Assembly: GCA_001771615.1 (NCBI GenBank)
Contig: MEUF01000007.1
Span: forward strand, 11,866-28,440
Origin: a candidate division WOR-1 bacterium RIFOXYB2_FULL_48_7
Lineage (GTDB): Bacteria > Margulisbacteria > WOR-1 > O2-12-FULL-45-9 > XYB2-FULL-48-7
Reading direction: 5' to 3'
DNA length: 16,575 bases
Shown here: in pieces, positions 1-6,694 of the stretch
Numbering within the stretch: the stretch's first letter is position 1
How the letters are laid out: the number at the start of each line of letters is the position of its first letter
The notes under the pieces: generated by a model
Databases searched by the model: none
Seen by the model: only the letters and a program-made list of their open reading frames with translations
Told to the model about the DNA's origin: nothing
Made by a program: the position numbers and the translations under genes

Positions 1-645
1 CACAAAACGAACTCCCTGCTCTAGAGTAATCCAAAAACGGGTCATTCTTTTGTCAGTGATCGGCAAGACCCCAGTCTTGGCTTTTTCCCGAAAAAATGGC
101 ACCACACTGCCCCGACTACCAACCACGTTACCGTAGCGGACTACGGCAAATTTTGTCCCGTTTTCACCGGAATAAGAATTAGCGGCCACAAATAATTTAT
201 CGGAACAAAGCTTGGTTGCACCATAAAGATTAATCGGGTTGCAGGCCTTATCAGTGCTCAAGGCAACAACCTTTATGACTCCGCTATTGATGGCGACATC
301 AATAATATTCATGGCTCCCATCACATTAGTTTTTATCGCTTCAGAGGGATTATATTCCATCGCCGGCACCTGTTTTAGCGCTGCAGCATGAACAACATAA
401 TCAACTCCGTGAAAGGCCCGCATTAACCGGTCCCGATCTCGGACATCACCGATAAAAAAACGAACCTTATCTTTATGCTTTTCCAACTGCTGCGCCATTT
501 CAAATTGTTTCAGTTCATCCCGGCTAAAAATGATTATTTTTTTGGGGTTATATTCATCTAAGATAATCTGAGTAAATTTTTTTCCGAAAGAGCCGGTACC
601 ACCGGTAACCAGGATTACTTTGTTATTGAAAAAACGTTTTTTCAT
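1..645 (-). CDS. pseB: UDP-N-acetylglucosamine 4,6-dehydratase (inverting), PseB type, 3' end cut by window
   Basis: The visible 215 codons are open to the left edge; a full family member is about 330 residues. PseB is a cytosolic short-chain dehydrogenase/reductase that converts UDP-GlcNAc to a 4-keto-6-deoxy sugar, the first step toward pseudaminic acid and related 6-deoxy surface sugars. The N-terminus has the NAD(P)-binding loop TGGTGSFG (residues 14-21). Residues 131-145 read TDKACNPINLYGATK, giving D132, K133 and Y141, the catalytic residues at the same numbers as in characterised PseB, plus K145. Two in-frame ATGs sit at 648 and 645. An AGGAGG ribosome site lies only 2 bases before the first and 5 before the second, so I chose 645. 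The upstream HTH gene stops 9 bases before, and its stop codon abuts this ribosome site, so the two are probably cotranscribed. A CapD/FnlA-type relative is the alternative, but the loop sequence favours PseB. Confidence 0.9.
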   Translation of the reverse strand, partial: MKKRFFNNKVILVTGGTGSFGKKFTQIILDEYNPKKIIIFSRDELKQFEMAQQLEKHKDKVRFFIGDVRDRDRLMRAFHGVDYVVHAAALKQVPAMEYNPSEAIKTNVMGAMNIIDVAINSGVIKVVALSTDKACNPINLYGATKLCSDKLFVAANSYSGENGTKFAVVRYGNVVGSRGSVVPFFREKAKTGVLPITDKRMTRFWITLEQGVRFV

Positions 646-650
646 CATAT

Positions 651-656
651 CCTCCT
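651..656 (-). promoter_or_regulatory. Ribosome binding site of pseB
   Basis: On the minus strand this reads AGGAGG, a perfect anti-16S match, placed 5 bases before the ATG at 645 and 2 bases before the ATG at 648. The spacing decides the start in favour of 645. The site abuts and partly shares bases with the stop codon (655-657) of the HTH gene. Confidence 0.8.
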
Positions 657-879
657 ATTCAAATTCATTCACTACTTTTTTATAAGCTTTCTTGACTTTA
701 CCGGGTAAACTGGGGTTCAATAATTGAAGAATATGTCTACCAAGAATGCGATACTGTCCGCCTATCTTTGCCGCTTTGATGACGCCTTTGCGAATAAGTC
801 GACGAAAAGTCGAATCGGAAATCTTAAGTATTTGAATGGTTTCTTGCGGAGTATATATCTCCTGCTCATCAACGATCAT
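655..879 (-). CDS. Small excisionase/MerR-type helix-turn-helix DNA-binding protein
   Basis: This 74-residue protein is essentially one DNA-binding domain. Residues 8-50 follow the HTH_17/excisionase pattern: a start like YTPQETIQILKISDSTFRRL, then a basic turn and a wing-like GGQYRI. The C-terminal 20 residues are lysine-rich. Such proteins bind short, often repeated DNA sites and act as excisionases or transcription regulators. No integrase or other phage gene is nearby, and the gene lies between wzz and pseB, so a regulator of surface sugar genes is more likely than a true excisionase; that is inference. No Shine-Dalgarno sequence precedes the ATG. A strong promoter ends only 6 bases upstream, implying a leaderless mRNA. 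Repeats overlapping that promoter could be its own operator. Confidence 0.8.
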   Translation of the reverse strand: MIVDEQEIYTPQETIQILKISDSTFRRLIRKGVIKAAKIGGQYRILGRHILQLLNPSLPGKVKKAYKKVVNEFE

Positions 880-885
880 AAACCT

Positions 886-914
886 ATTATAAGCAGATAG
901 TCAACGTTTGTCAA
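886..914 (-). promoter_or_regulatory. Sigma-70-type promoter for the HTH-pseB unit
   Basis: The minus strand has TTGACA (914-909), a 17-base spacer and TATAAT (891-886), a full consensus match with ideal spacing. The -10 box ends 6 bases before the ATG at 879, so the transcript should start at or within a base of that ATG. The -35 box overlaps the wzz stop codon (911-913). Confidence 0.75.
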
Positions 915-923
915 TGCTTGTCA
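900..923 (-). repeat. Three phased TGAC(AA) repeats, putative operator
   Basis: On the minus strand the motif TGACAA occurs at 923-918 and 913-908, and TGACTA at 903-898, exactly 10 bases apart each time. The wider units read TGACAAGCAT, TGACAAACGT and TGACTATCTG. A period of one helical turn puts all copies on the same DNA face. They cover the -35 box, so a protein bound here would affect promoter use. The HTH protein encoded just downstream is the obvious candidate binder; this is inference. Confidence 0.5.
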
Positions 924-1834
924 GGATTTGCAGGTGATGAAAAGCCTTTTTCCCAATATTCTAGGAAGAAAGCTAGAAATAGTCCAATAACCAAACCCAT
1001 CAGAAATCCGGTTTTTGCATTTGATAAAGTTTTTGGCTTCAACTTACCTTCAGGCTTTTGAGCCTTGTCAATTACATTAAATGGCGGTATTTCTTTTGAT
1101 TCTTCAAGCTTTGAGGATTCATATTCCTTACGCAGCATGGAATAAACACTATTTTGGATCTCTAATTCCCTAGCAAGCCTAGCAACCTCAACCCCCCCGA
1201 CATCTTTTGTCAATAAAGTGAATTGTTTATATTTTTGCTCAGCGTATTTGAGATCATTTTCAACACGGGGCAATTGGCTTTCAATATATTCTTTTTTCCT
1301 TTTCGCTTCTGTAGAATTTAATTTATTCCAATAAAACGAAAGCGCATCCAGATATCCATTAACAATATCAGCGACAAGCTCTTTATCGGAAAACTCCACC
1401 GATAAAGTAATTAGGCCCCCTTCAATTATTGGTTTTTTTAACATCCCTTGAACTGCGCCGATCAATGATTTTCTATCTATTTTAGGGTTGTCCCACCCAT
1501 TGATTTTTTCGGTCAACCTGAGATCATCTAGTACTTTCTCCGCCACCACACGGCTCTTGATTATTGCAGTCATGTCACCAAGATTCCCCCCCCCAGAAGA
1601 GAAACTATCCCCTAATATAGTGCTAAACCCGGCATATTGCGACACTGCGCTACTACCGCCTAACCTGACCAAAATTGTCGCCTGCGCTTCATAAACCGGT
1701 TTTTGCATTAAATTGTACACCAGGGTAATTCCCGCTATAGCTAAAGCACAGGATACGATCACCATCCACCGTTTTACCATCACGGCCAGATAGTCCCTCA
1801 GGTCGATCTCGTCATCAATTAACTGATTTGCCAT
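911..1834 (-). CDS. Wzz-type polysaccharide co-polymerase (chain-length determinant), no kinase domain
   Basis: This 307-residue inner-membrane protein probably controls the length or export of a surface polysaccharide together with the Wza-like protein encoded 2 bases upstream. The layout is typical of the family: a short cytoplasmic N-terminus with the conserved IDLRDYLAVM stretch (10-19), a first membrane helix (about 23-43), a periplasmic domain with a long charged helical segment (about 172-245), a proline/lysine-containing segment (259-275), and a second membrane helix (about 275-293). It ends shortly after, with no Walker motifs or tyrosine cluster, so it is not a Wzc-type kinase. The coding strand holds a run of nine Gs (1586-1594, glycines 81-83) and one of seven (1192-1198), unusual enough to suggest slippage. 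TAGGAG lies about 12 bases before the ATG, somewhat far. Confidence 0.88.
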   Translation of the reverse strand: MANQLIDDEIDLRDYLAVMVKRWMVIVSCALAIAGITLVYNLMQKPVYEAQATILVRLGGSSAVSQYAGFSTILGDSFSSGGGNLGDMTAIIKSRVVAEKVLDDLRLTEKINGWDNPKIDRKSLIGAVQGMLKKPIIEGGLITLSVEFSDKELVADIVNGYLDALSFYWNKLNSTEAKRKKEYIESQLPRVENDLKYAEQKYKQFTLLTKDVGGVEVARLARELEIQNSVYSMLRKEYESSKLEESKEIPPFNVIDKAQKPEGKLKPKTLSNAKTGFLMGLVIGLFLAFFLEYWEKGFSSPANPDKH

Positions 1835-1836
1835 AA

Positions 1837-2949
1837 TTATCGATAACTCCTAACGCTGGCATATAAAGTCAAGGCCAATAAAACAGTATTAGCAAAGCTG
1901 GCAAAATCGCCGAAATAGAAGAAATTCCCCGGCACGTTGATAACATCACCGCCATAAATCTCGATGTCATTTTTCATATTGCCGTTATAGATCACGTCGG
2001 AGGCATTGACAAAAAGCTTTTCCGCTTTTCCATTTAGGTTGCGAGTCACAGTCACTCCATTCAACAATGACCTAGCAGAAGGTCCGCCAGCAAAACTGAT
2101 GTAATCAGAAAGTCGTTTGCCAGGAACATACTCAAACCGGCCGCTCTTAGCAACCTCCCCATAAACATAAACAAATGATTCCTTACCTTCAAAAAGTAGT
2201 TTGTCGGCAGCTTCATCGCTAACTAACTGACTGATCCGTTCGTTGTTAGCATCTGGAACCTCAATAATATCGCCTGATTGGACACGAATATCCTTGGAAA
2301 GATCTCGGCTCCTATAGGCGGCAAAAAGATCAGCCTGCAAAACCGTTTCCTGACCATTTGCCTGAAGTCGTTTGATGTAAATGTAACGATTCGACCCCCC
2401 GCTGGCAATTCCGCCGGCTTGGGCCAGCACCTCTGAAACGCGAGAACTATCATAGACCGCCAACGGCCCAGGGGATTTGACCATTCCCGTCAGATAGATC
2501 TTGACTTTTTTGGGCCGGGTCAACATTAACGAGAGTGTAAATTTGTCTTTGAAGGAGTGAGAGATCTTTTGGTTGATCCTGTCTTTGGCCGCTACAATGT
2601 TTAAACCAGCCAAATAGATTTCTCCTAGATTTGGATAAAATATCTTCCCATCGGCCCCGACAGTGAATTGGTTACTAATCGAAAGCGCGGAGTCCCCAAC
2701 TATTATATTCACCGAAATTACATCACCTGGTCCGAGCCGGTATTCATTCTCGTTTACTGGCAATTCCATCACCAGATCAGTTGAAGAAATAGAGGAAGTG
2801 ATTGGCCCGGATTTTTCCGCCGCCGAGACTCCTTGGACATTGAACTGTTGCAGCCCGAGCGTGTCCAAAGATGCCGCCTGAACAGGTGCGAGCGGCAGAA
2901 GAAGAGCAGCAATCAGAAAAGCGGCCGTATATTTGATTAGACGCTTCAT
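1837..2949 (-). CDS. Wza-like polysaccharide export protein with SLBB domains
   Basis: This 370-residue protein is an outer-membrane or periplasmic polysaccharide export channel component. Residues 1-25 form a signal peptide ending in VQA. There is no lipobox and no cysteine anywhere, so unlike E. coli Wza it is not a lipoprotein. A Poly_export domain begins at 69 with YRLGPGDVISV and runs to about 145. It is followed by a first SLBB domain (about 148-230) and a second (about 258-340) containing VYGEVAKSGRF. A hydrophobic helix at 347-367 ends the protein, in the position of the C-terminal membrane-spanning helix of Wza. AGAGGG lies 3 bases before the ATG. The Wzz-like gene follows after 2 bases, so the two form a functional pair. 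The family call is firm; the polysaccharide exported is unknown. Confidence 0.92.
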   Translation of the reverse strand: MKRLIKYTAAFLIAALLLPLAPVQAASLDTLGLQQFNVQGVSAAEKSGPITSSISSTDLVMELPVNENEYRLGPGDVISVNIIVGDSALSISNQFTVGADGKIFYPNLGEIYLAGLNIVAAKDRINQKISHSFKDKFTLSLMLTRPKKVKIYLTGMVKSPGPLAVYDSSRVSEVLAQAGGIASGGSNRYIYIKRLQANGQETVLQADLFAAYRSRDLSKDIRVQSGDIIEVPDANNERISQLVSDEAADKLLFEGKESFVYVYGEVAKSGRFEYVPGKRLSDYISFAGGPSARSLLNGVTVTRNLNGKAEKLFVNASDVIYNGNMKNDIEIYGGDVINVPGNFFYFGDFASFANTVLLALTLYASVRSYR

Positions 2950-2980
2950 TTACCCTCTAATTTTAACATAATTTGGCAAC

Positions 2981-3703
2981 TCAATCTACCTCAAACTCTT
3001 TATCGTCCAGACCCTGATTAACCTTGGTATTGGAGTATTCCATGGTAATTTCCATTTTGCCAATGGGGGTATTATTGACTGAATAGGTCTTTTTCAGGAC
3101 CCAAATATTATTGACCTGTTGATATTCCATCTTCGATTCGCCAAATTTTTTACCCTGCAGGTCATAGATTATGATTTTGTCCGGCAGCCAGCGGCTGGAG
3201 TTGATGTAAATCTCCATTTTGCCTACCATTCCCTGCTGTTGTTTCGGAATCCCGGTGACAATGTAGTCATTCCCCTGTTTTCGGACAGAAAGCGTAAAGA
3301 TTTTCTTTGCCCTTTCCAGGGTAAATTCGCCGGTTGGCTCGCCAAGCTGTTTTTTGTCATCATCATCAAGCGACGAGCGCATTTTCTGGCCGGTTACCGG
3401 ATCAAAGGTGACCACCTCCCGGCCCTGCCTGACCATGATCAGCCTTTTCGGGGTAAGAAGTTCGATTTTTGTTTTGTCTTTCCCTTTTTGCCAGAGTTTC
3501 CCCTTTTGCTCGCTTTGCGAGGCTTTACCCTTTTGATTGAATTTGATGTCAGAATACATTTTTGTCGAGGTTTCTGCATAAAAATCCTTGACTTGCGACT
3601 TACTAGCCTCGAGTTTCTTGATCAGATCATCAAGAGAGAGGTCCGCCGCCAGTAGGCAAGTCGCCCCCAATAAAAAAGTCAGGACAAATAGTAGCTTTTT
3701 CAT
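2981..3703 (-). CDS. LolA-like outer-membrane lipoprotein carrier/sorting protein
   Basis: This is a 240-residue periplasmic protein. It starts with a signal peptide (MKKLLFVLTFLLGATCLLAA), most likely cut by signal peptidase I after residue 19 or 20. Cys16 is not in a good lipobox. The mature part follows the LolA fold pattern of amphipathic beta strands: LLTPKRLIMV (82-91), EVVTFDPVTGQK (96-107), a GKMEIYINSSRWLPDKI segment (161-177) and YSNTKVNQGLDDKEFEV (223-239) close to the end. LolA-type proteins ferry lipoproteins from inner to outer membrane; divergent relatives bind other hydrophobic cargo. The ATG at 3703 has GGAGGG 4 bases upstream, follows the radical SAM gene by 17 bases and gives the normal length. 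A longer frame from 3844 would only overlap that gene. Confidence is good for the superfamily, lower for classical LolA function. Confidence 0.8.
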   Translation of the reverse strand: MKKLLFVLTFLLGATCLLAADLSLDDLIKKLEASKSQVKDFYAETSTKMYSDIKFNQKGKASQSEQKGKLWQKGKDKTKIELLTPKRLIMVRQGREVVTFDPVTGQKMRSSLDDDDKKQLGEPTGEFTLERAKKIFTLSVRKQGNDYIVTGIPKQQQGMVGKMEIYINSSRWLPDKIIIYDLQGKKFGESKMEYQQVNNIWVLKKTYSVNNTPIGKMEITMEYSNTKVNQGLDDKEFEVD

Positions 3704-3707
3704 AATT

Positions 3708-3713
3708 CCCTCC
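3708..3713 (-). promoter_or_regulatory. Ribosome binding site of the LolA-like gene
   Basis: The minus strand reads GGAGGG, 4 bases before the ATG at 3703. Together with the signal peptide that begins at this ATG, it fixes the start and rejects the longer frame. It would lie almost at the 5' end of a transcript from the promoter at 3720-3749. Confidence 0.75.
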
Positions 3714-3719
3714 ACCAGC

Positions 3720-3749
3720 ATTATAGTACCTCTCTTCCCTCTTTGACAA
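3720..3749 (-). promoter_or_regulatory. Putative sigma-70 promoter for lolA-wza-wzz
   Basis: The minus strand has TTGTCA (3749-3744, five of six consensus bases), an 18-base spacer and a perfect TATAAT (3725-3720). The TAA stop of the radical SAM gene lies inside the -10 box. The predicted start near 3713 leaves about 10 bases of leader carrying only the ribosome site. This suggests the envelope block can be expressed apart from the glycogen operon. Confidence 0.55.
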
Positions 3750-4680
3750 CCGGTTCCCGATTGGCAAACTGGAAAACAGGGGGATTTTCCTTCCCCAAGT
3801 CCAACGCCTGCCAGACAGCAGCCTCTTCCATACAAAGATAACAATACGCCCCTGGCAGATATTTTTTCAGAAAAGCAATCAGTTGGCTGAACAGCATAAT
3901 CCGCATAACTTTGGGATACCGCAACTTATTGTCTTCCCCTGGCAGAAAAGCCGAAAAATCAACCCGGCTTTTGAATTTGTTCAACATAAGCTCTTTTTGC
4001 GCCGCCGGAAAGCGCAAACAACCCAGACTAATCCAGGCAATTTTTCCCGTCGGGATTGTTTCTCCTATCTCCCTAACCACCGATTCGTAGGCCTTTTCCC
4101 AGCCAGGAAAATATATGATTGGATCAAAATGAAAGCCCACCAAATATCCTGCTGCCACCGCGCGCTGAGCCGCCAGCAACCTTTTATCCAGATCCGGCGC
4201 GTCATGCTCTTCTTGCTTGATAATAACTGGAGGATTAACCGACCAGGAAATAATCGTCTGATGGTTATGGTCCAGGCTAAGCAGCCGGTCAATGTTGATA
4301 CTTTTTGTTTTAAGCTCAAGTAAATGTTTGCGTTGACGAGAAAAAACATTAACTAATTGAACAGCCAGCGACTCTGCCTCTGGCATGGCCAGGCTGTCAG
4401 AATACTCCCCGGTGCAAAAACGGAGCGGCCCTTTGGCTGACTGCATATAAGCCAAAACTTCCTGGATTATTTTCTCGTTATCACGATATATCACTATTTC
4501 CTCTCGGCCAAAAAAGGTATGTAAAAAACAGTAAGAGCAGTTATAGGGACAATTGAGGATCTGGCTGACAATCACCAGATTGCAGCAAAAATGGTTTTTG
4601 GCTCCAGGGCAAGGCCTGACTACCGGGTTTTTAACCTGGTCAATGTATTTACGCGGCTTGTCTGACATATTTGGCGACAT
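3721..4680 (-). CDS. Spore photoproduct lyase (SPL)-family radical SAM protein
   Basis: This 319-residue protein carries the radical SAM cluster motif CPYNCSYC, with C44, C48 and C51 in CxxxCxxC spacing to hold a [4Fe-4S] cluster that cleaves S-adenosylmethionine. SPL-type features follow: FCTGEYSDSL (88-97), LKTKS (123-127) and WSVNP (146-150). Spore photoproduct lyase repairs the thymine dimer formed in UV-irradiated spores; many relatives in non-sporulating bacteria have no known substrate. C89 may occupy the place of the hydrogen-donor cysteine (C141 in B. subtilis), but that alignment is by eye. Extra cysteines at 24, 32, 33, 280 and 283 are notable. The start at 4680 overlaps the upstream gene by 61 bases. 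An ATG at 4668 is possible but has no ribosome site; AAAGG lies about 11 bases before 4680. Function beyond the family is unknown. Confidence 0.85.
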   Translation of the reverse strand: MSPNMSDKPRKYIDQVKNPVVRPCPGAKNHFCCNLVIVSQILNCPYNCSYCFLHTFFGREEIVIYRDNEKIIQEVLAYMQSAKGPLRFCTGEYSDSLAMPEAESLAVQLVNVFSRQRKHLLELKTKSINIDRLLSLDHNHQTIISWSVNPPVIIKQEEHDAPDLDKRLLAAQRAVAAGYLVGFHFDPIIYFPGWEKAYESVVREIGETIPTGKIAWISLGCLRFPAAQKELMLNKFKSRVDFSAFLPGEDNKLRYPKVMRIMLFSQLIAFLKKYLPGAYCYLCMEEAAVWQALDLGKENPPVFQFANREPVVKEGREVL

Positions 4681-5240
4681 AATTGAAACAACCTTTGAAT
4701 ACCCATATCCAAGGCTTGTTTATCAGCCGCCTTGAGGGGCCGATAAAATGGCTTGGTTAATGGTTGGTCTTGGATAAGCAACAAAACCTGGCTAACTATC
4801 CCCGCGGCCTTGGCAGCCTGTAAAAAGGCTGTTAACTCCAGGTCCACAACATCATATTTCTGACGCCACAATTGCTTTAAACGCGATTTTGTCTCATCCA
4901 GCAATGAATCAAAACTAAAGCAGCTGATTCTGGGAAGATCAAAGGCATTCTCATCGGGTGTTACAACCTCTCCAATCAAATAATCGGGATTGATTGCCCC
5001 GCAGGTGCCTAAAAAGACTATTTTCTTGATCTTTGAACCGGCCAAGGCCAAAAGCGTGTCTTTGAGCCAACTGCTTCCCGGATAGGTCTTAATAAAAGTT
5101 ATCCCGGGGCCATGGGCAACTACGTTTCCAACAGCTGTCTTTTCCCCTTGCAGCCCCAATTTGTTTGGATAAAAGACCGGCGAAAGGAAAACCAGCGGCT
5201 GCAGCTTGTTTTTTTTCCCCACAAAGGCTTCGGCTAACAT
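4620..5240 (-). CDS. Nucleoside phosphorylase-superfamily protein (short)
   Basis: This 206-residue protein has the hallmark of the PNP/UDP phosphorylase superfamily: VFLGTCGAI (75-83), then VVDLELTAFLQAAKAAGI (131-148) with E135 where the ribose-binding glutamate normally sits, and an Asp (D158) where the purine-contacting or catalytic Asp is expected. Members split nucleosides by phosphorolysis or hydrolysis (PNP, UDP, MTA/SAH nucleosidase). At 206 residues it is shorter than the usual 230-250, with an abbreviated N-terminus, so the phosphate-binding loop is hard to place. The start is ATG at 5240, sharing one base with the glgA stop (TGATG). A TTG one codon earlier is possible. There is no strong ribosome site, so translation is probably coupled to glgA. 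Its end overlaps the radical SAM gene by 61 bases. Substrate unknown. Confidence 0.75.
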   Translation of the reverse strand: MLAEAFVGKKNKLQPLVFLSPVFYPNKLGLQGEKTAVGNVVAHGPGITFIKTYPGSSWLKDTLLALAGSKIKKIVFLGTCGAINPDYLIGEVVTPDENAFDLPRISCFSFDSLLDETKSRLKQLWRQKYDVVDLELTAFLQAAKAAGIVSQVLLLIQDQPLTKPFYRPLKAADKQALDMGIQRLFQLCRQICQTSRVNTLTRLKTR

Positions 5241-6694
5241 CAAAGCGCGGCAATCCCGATCTTGGCCAAGGCCTTGACATACAGGGCAACATATTTTTTA
5301 GCTGAAGCATCCCAGGAATAATCCAGCTTCATGACCTTCTGCTGTAAAGCATTCCAGGCCGCTTTATTTTTATACAATTCCAGTGCCCGCTTGACCGAGT
5401 CTAAAAGCGCCTGCGAGGAATATTCAGAAAAAACAAATCCCTCACCGCTCTTTGTTTCCGGATTGTAATCATGCACCGTATCAGCCAATCCCCCCGTCCG
5501 GCGGACAATCGGAATATTGCCATATTTAAAGCTGATAAGCTGTCCCAGTCCGCAAGGTTCATAGAGGCTGGGCATCAAGAACATGTCCGCGCCAGAATAG
5601 ATCAATTCGGCCAGGATGGCATCAAATTTCAAATTGACTCCAATATGTTCCGGGTATTTTTGCTGCAGCTTTTGCAAAAGATCATGATATTTTTGGTCAC
5701 CGGTCCCCAGGACGACAAACTGGCAATTAAGCTTCATAATTTCGGGCAACGCCCCGGCCAGAATATCAAAGCCCTTTTGGTCCGCCAGTCGGGTAATCAT
5801 CCCGATCACCGGGATATCCCGGTTTTGCGGCAGGTTATTTTGTTTTTGTAATTCCAGCTTGTTTTCTTCTTTGAGCGTCAAGGTAGCCGGGCTATACCTT
5901 CGGGGGAGGTTTTTATCGGTGGCCGGGTTCCAGATATCATAATCAAGCCCATTAATAATCCCATAAATATCTGATTGTCGGCCCTGCATCAGCCCTTCCA
6001 GCCCACAAGCATACTCTGCTGTTTGGATCTCTTTGGCATAGGTTTCAGAAACGGTATTAATAACATCAGCGTAAACCAGCCCCGCTTTGGCCAACGAAAT
6101 CTTCCCCCAGAATTCTAGCCTTTCGGGTTTAAACTGGTCCCAGCCAAGGGCGGTTAAGGGGAGTTTGTCCTTGGGAAACAGCCCCAGATAACCCATATTG
6201 TGGATGGAATAGACCGAAGCGGTCCGCGCAAAAAATGGGTCAGCCTTAAAAAGTGTTTTTAAATAGGCAATGGCCAGGGCCGATTGCCAATCGTTGCCAT
6301 GCAGGATATCCGGTTTCCAGGGTAGCGCCTGGCAAAATGGCAGGATAACCTGGCAAAAAAGCGCAAACCTTTCAAGATTATCAGGATAATCAACCCCTTT
6401 AACTTGATACAGGCAGTCCCGGCTGCCAAAGAACCTGTCGTGGGCAACCAGATAAACCGTGACTTCGGTGTCGGGCAGTTTCGTCTCAAAGATCTCAACA
6501 GTTTCACCATTAACCTTGATCGTCATAACTTCGCGCTTGGGGCCTGGAACGTTGGTCATCTTATAAAAGGGCATAATTACCCGGATGTCATGTCCAATGT
6601 TTTTGAGCGCCTTGGGCAGAGCGCCGGCTACATCAGCCAGTCCGCCGGTTTTAGCCAGCGGGACGACTTCCGGAGAAATATAGAGGATTTTCAT
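5240..6694 (-). CDS. glgA: Glycogen/starch synthase, GT5 family
   Basis: This 484-residue cytosolic enzyme transfers glucose from an NDP-glucose (usually ADP-glucose in bacteria) to the non-reducing end of an alpha-1,4-glucan. The GT5 landmarks are all present. K15TGGL19 is the nucleotide-sugar-binding lysine motif. HGNDWQSAL (132-140), SIHNMGYLGLF (163-173) with H165, and NTVSETYAKEI (213-223) follow in the first Rossmann domain. The second domain has GMITRLADQKG (298-308) with R302 and K307, and EPCGLGQ (379-385) with E379, then RRTGGLADTV (398-407). Length is normal and no key residue is missing. The ATG overlaps the stop of the upstream fusion gene (ATGA), and its own stop shares a base with the next start, placing it firmly in the glycogen operon. 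Confidence 0.96.
   Translation of the reverse strand: MKILYISPEVVPLAKTGGLADVAGALPKALKNIGHDIRVIMPFYKMTNVPGPKREVMTIKVNGETVEIFETKLPDTEVTVYLVAHDRFFGSRDCLYQVKGVDYPDNLERFALFCQVILPFCQALPWKPDILHGNDWQSALAIAYLKTLFKADPFFARTASVYSIHNMGYLGLFPKDKLPLTALGWDQFKPERLEFWGKISLAKAGLVYADVINTVSETYAKEIQTAEYACGLEGLMQGRQSDIYGIINGLDYDIWNPATDKNLPRRYSPATLTLKEENKLELQKQNNLPQNRDIPVIGMITRLADQKGFDILAGALPEIMKLNCQFVVLGTGDQKYHDLLQKLQQKYPEHIGVNLKFDAILAELIYSGADMFLMPSLYEPCGLGQLISFKYGNIPIVRRTGGLADTVHDYNPETKSGEGFVFSEYSSQALLDSVKRALELYKNKAAWNALQQKVMKLDYSWDASAKKYVALYVKALAKIGIAAL

Noticed and set aside
348..374. TATAAT-like box on the minus strand within pseB
   Set aside because: No acceptable -35 box at 15-19 bases, and it lies inside a conserved coding region.
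655..879. HTH protein as a phage excisionase marking a mobile element
   Set aside because: No integrase, attachment repeats, tRNA or phage genes are in view, and it sits in line with polysaccharide genes.
3704..3844. N-terminal extension of the LolA-like protein
   Set aside because: It overlaps the SPL gene, and the signal peptide and ribosome site both place the start at 3703.
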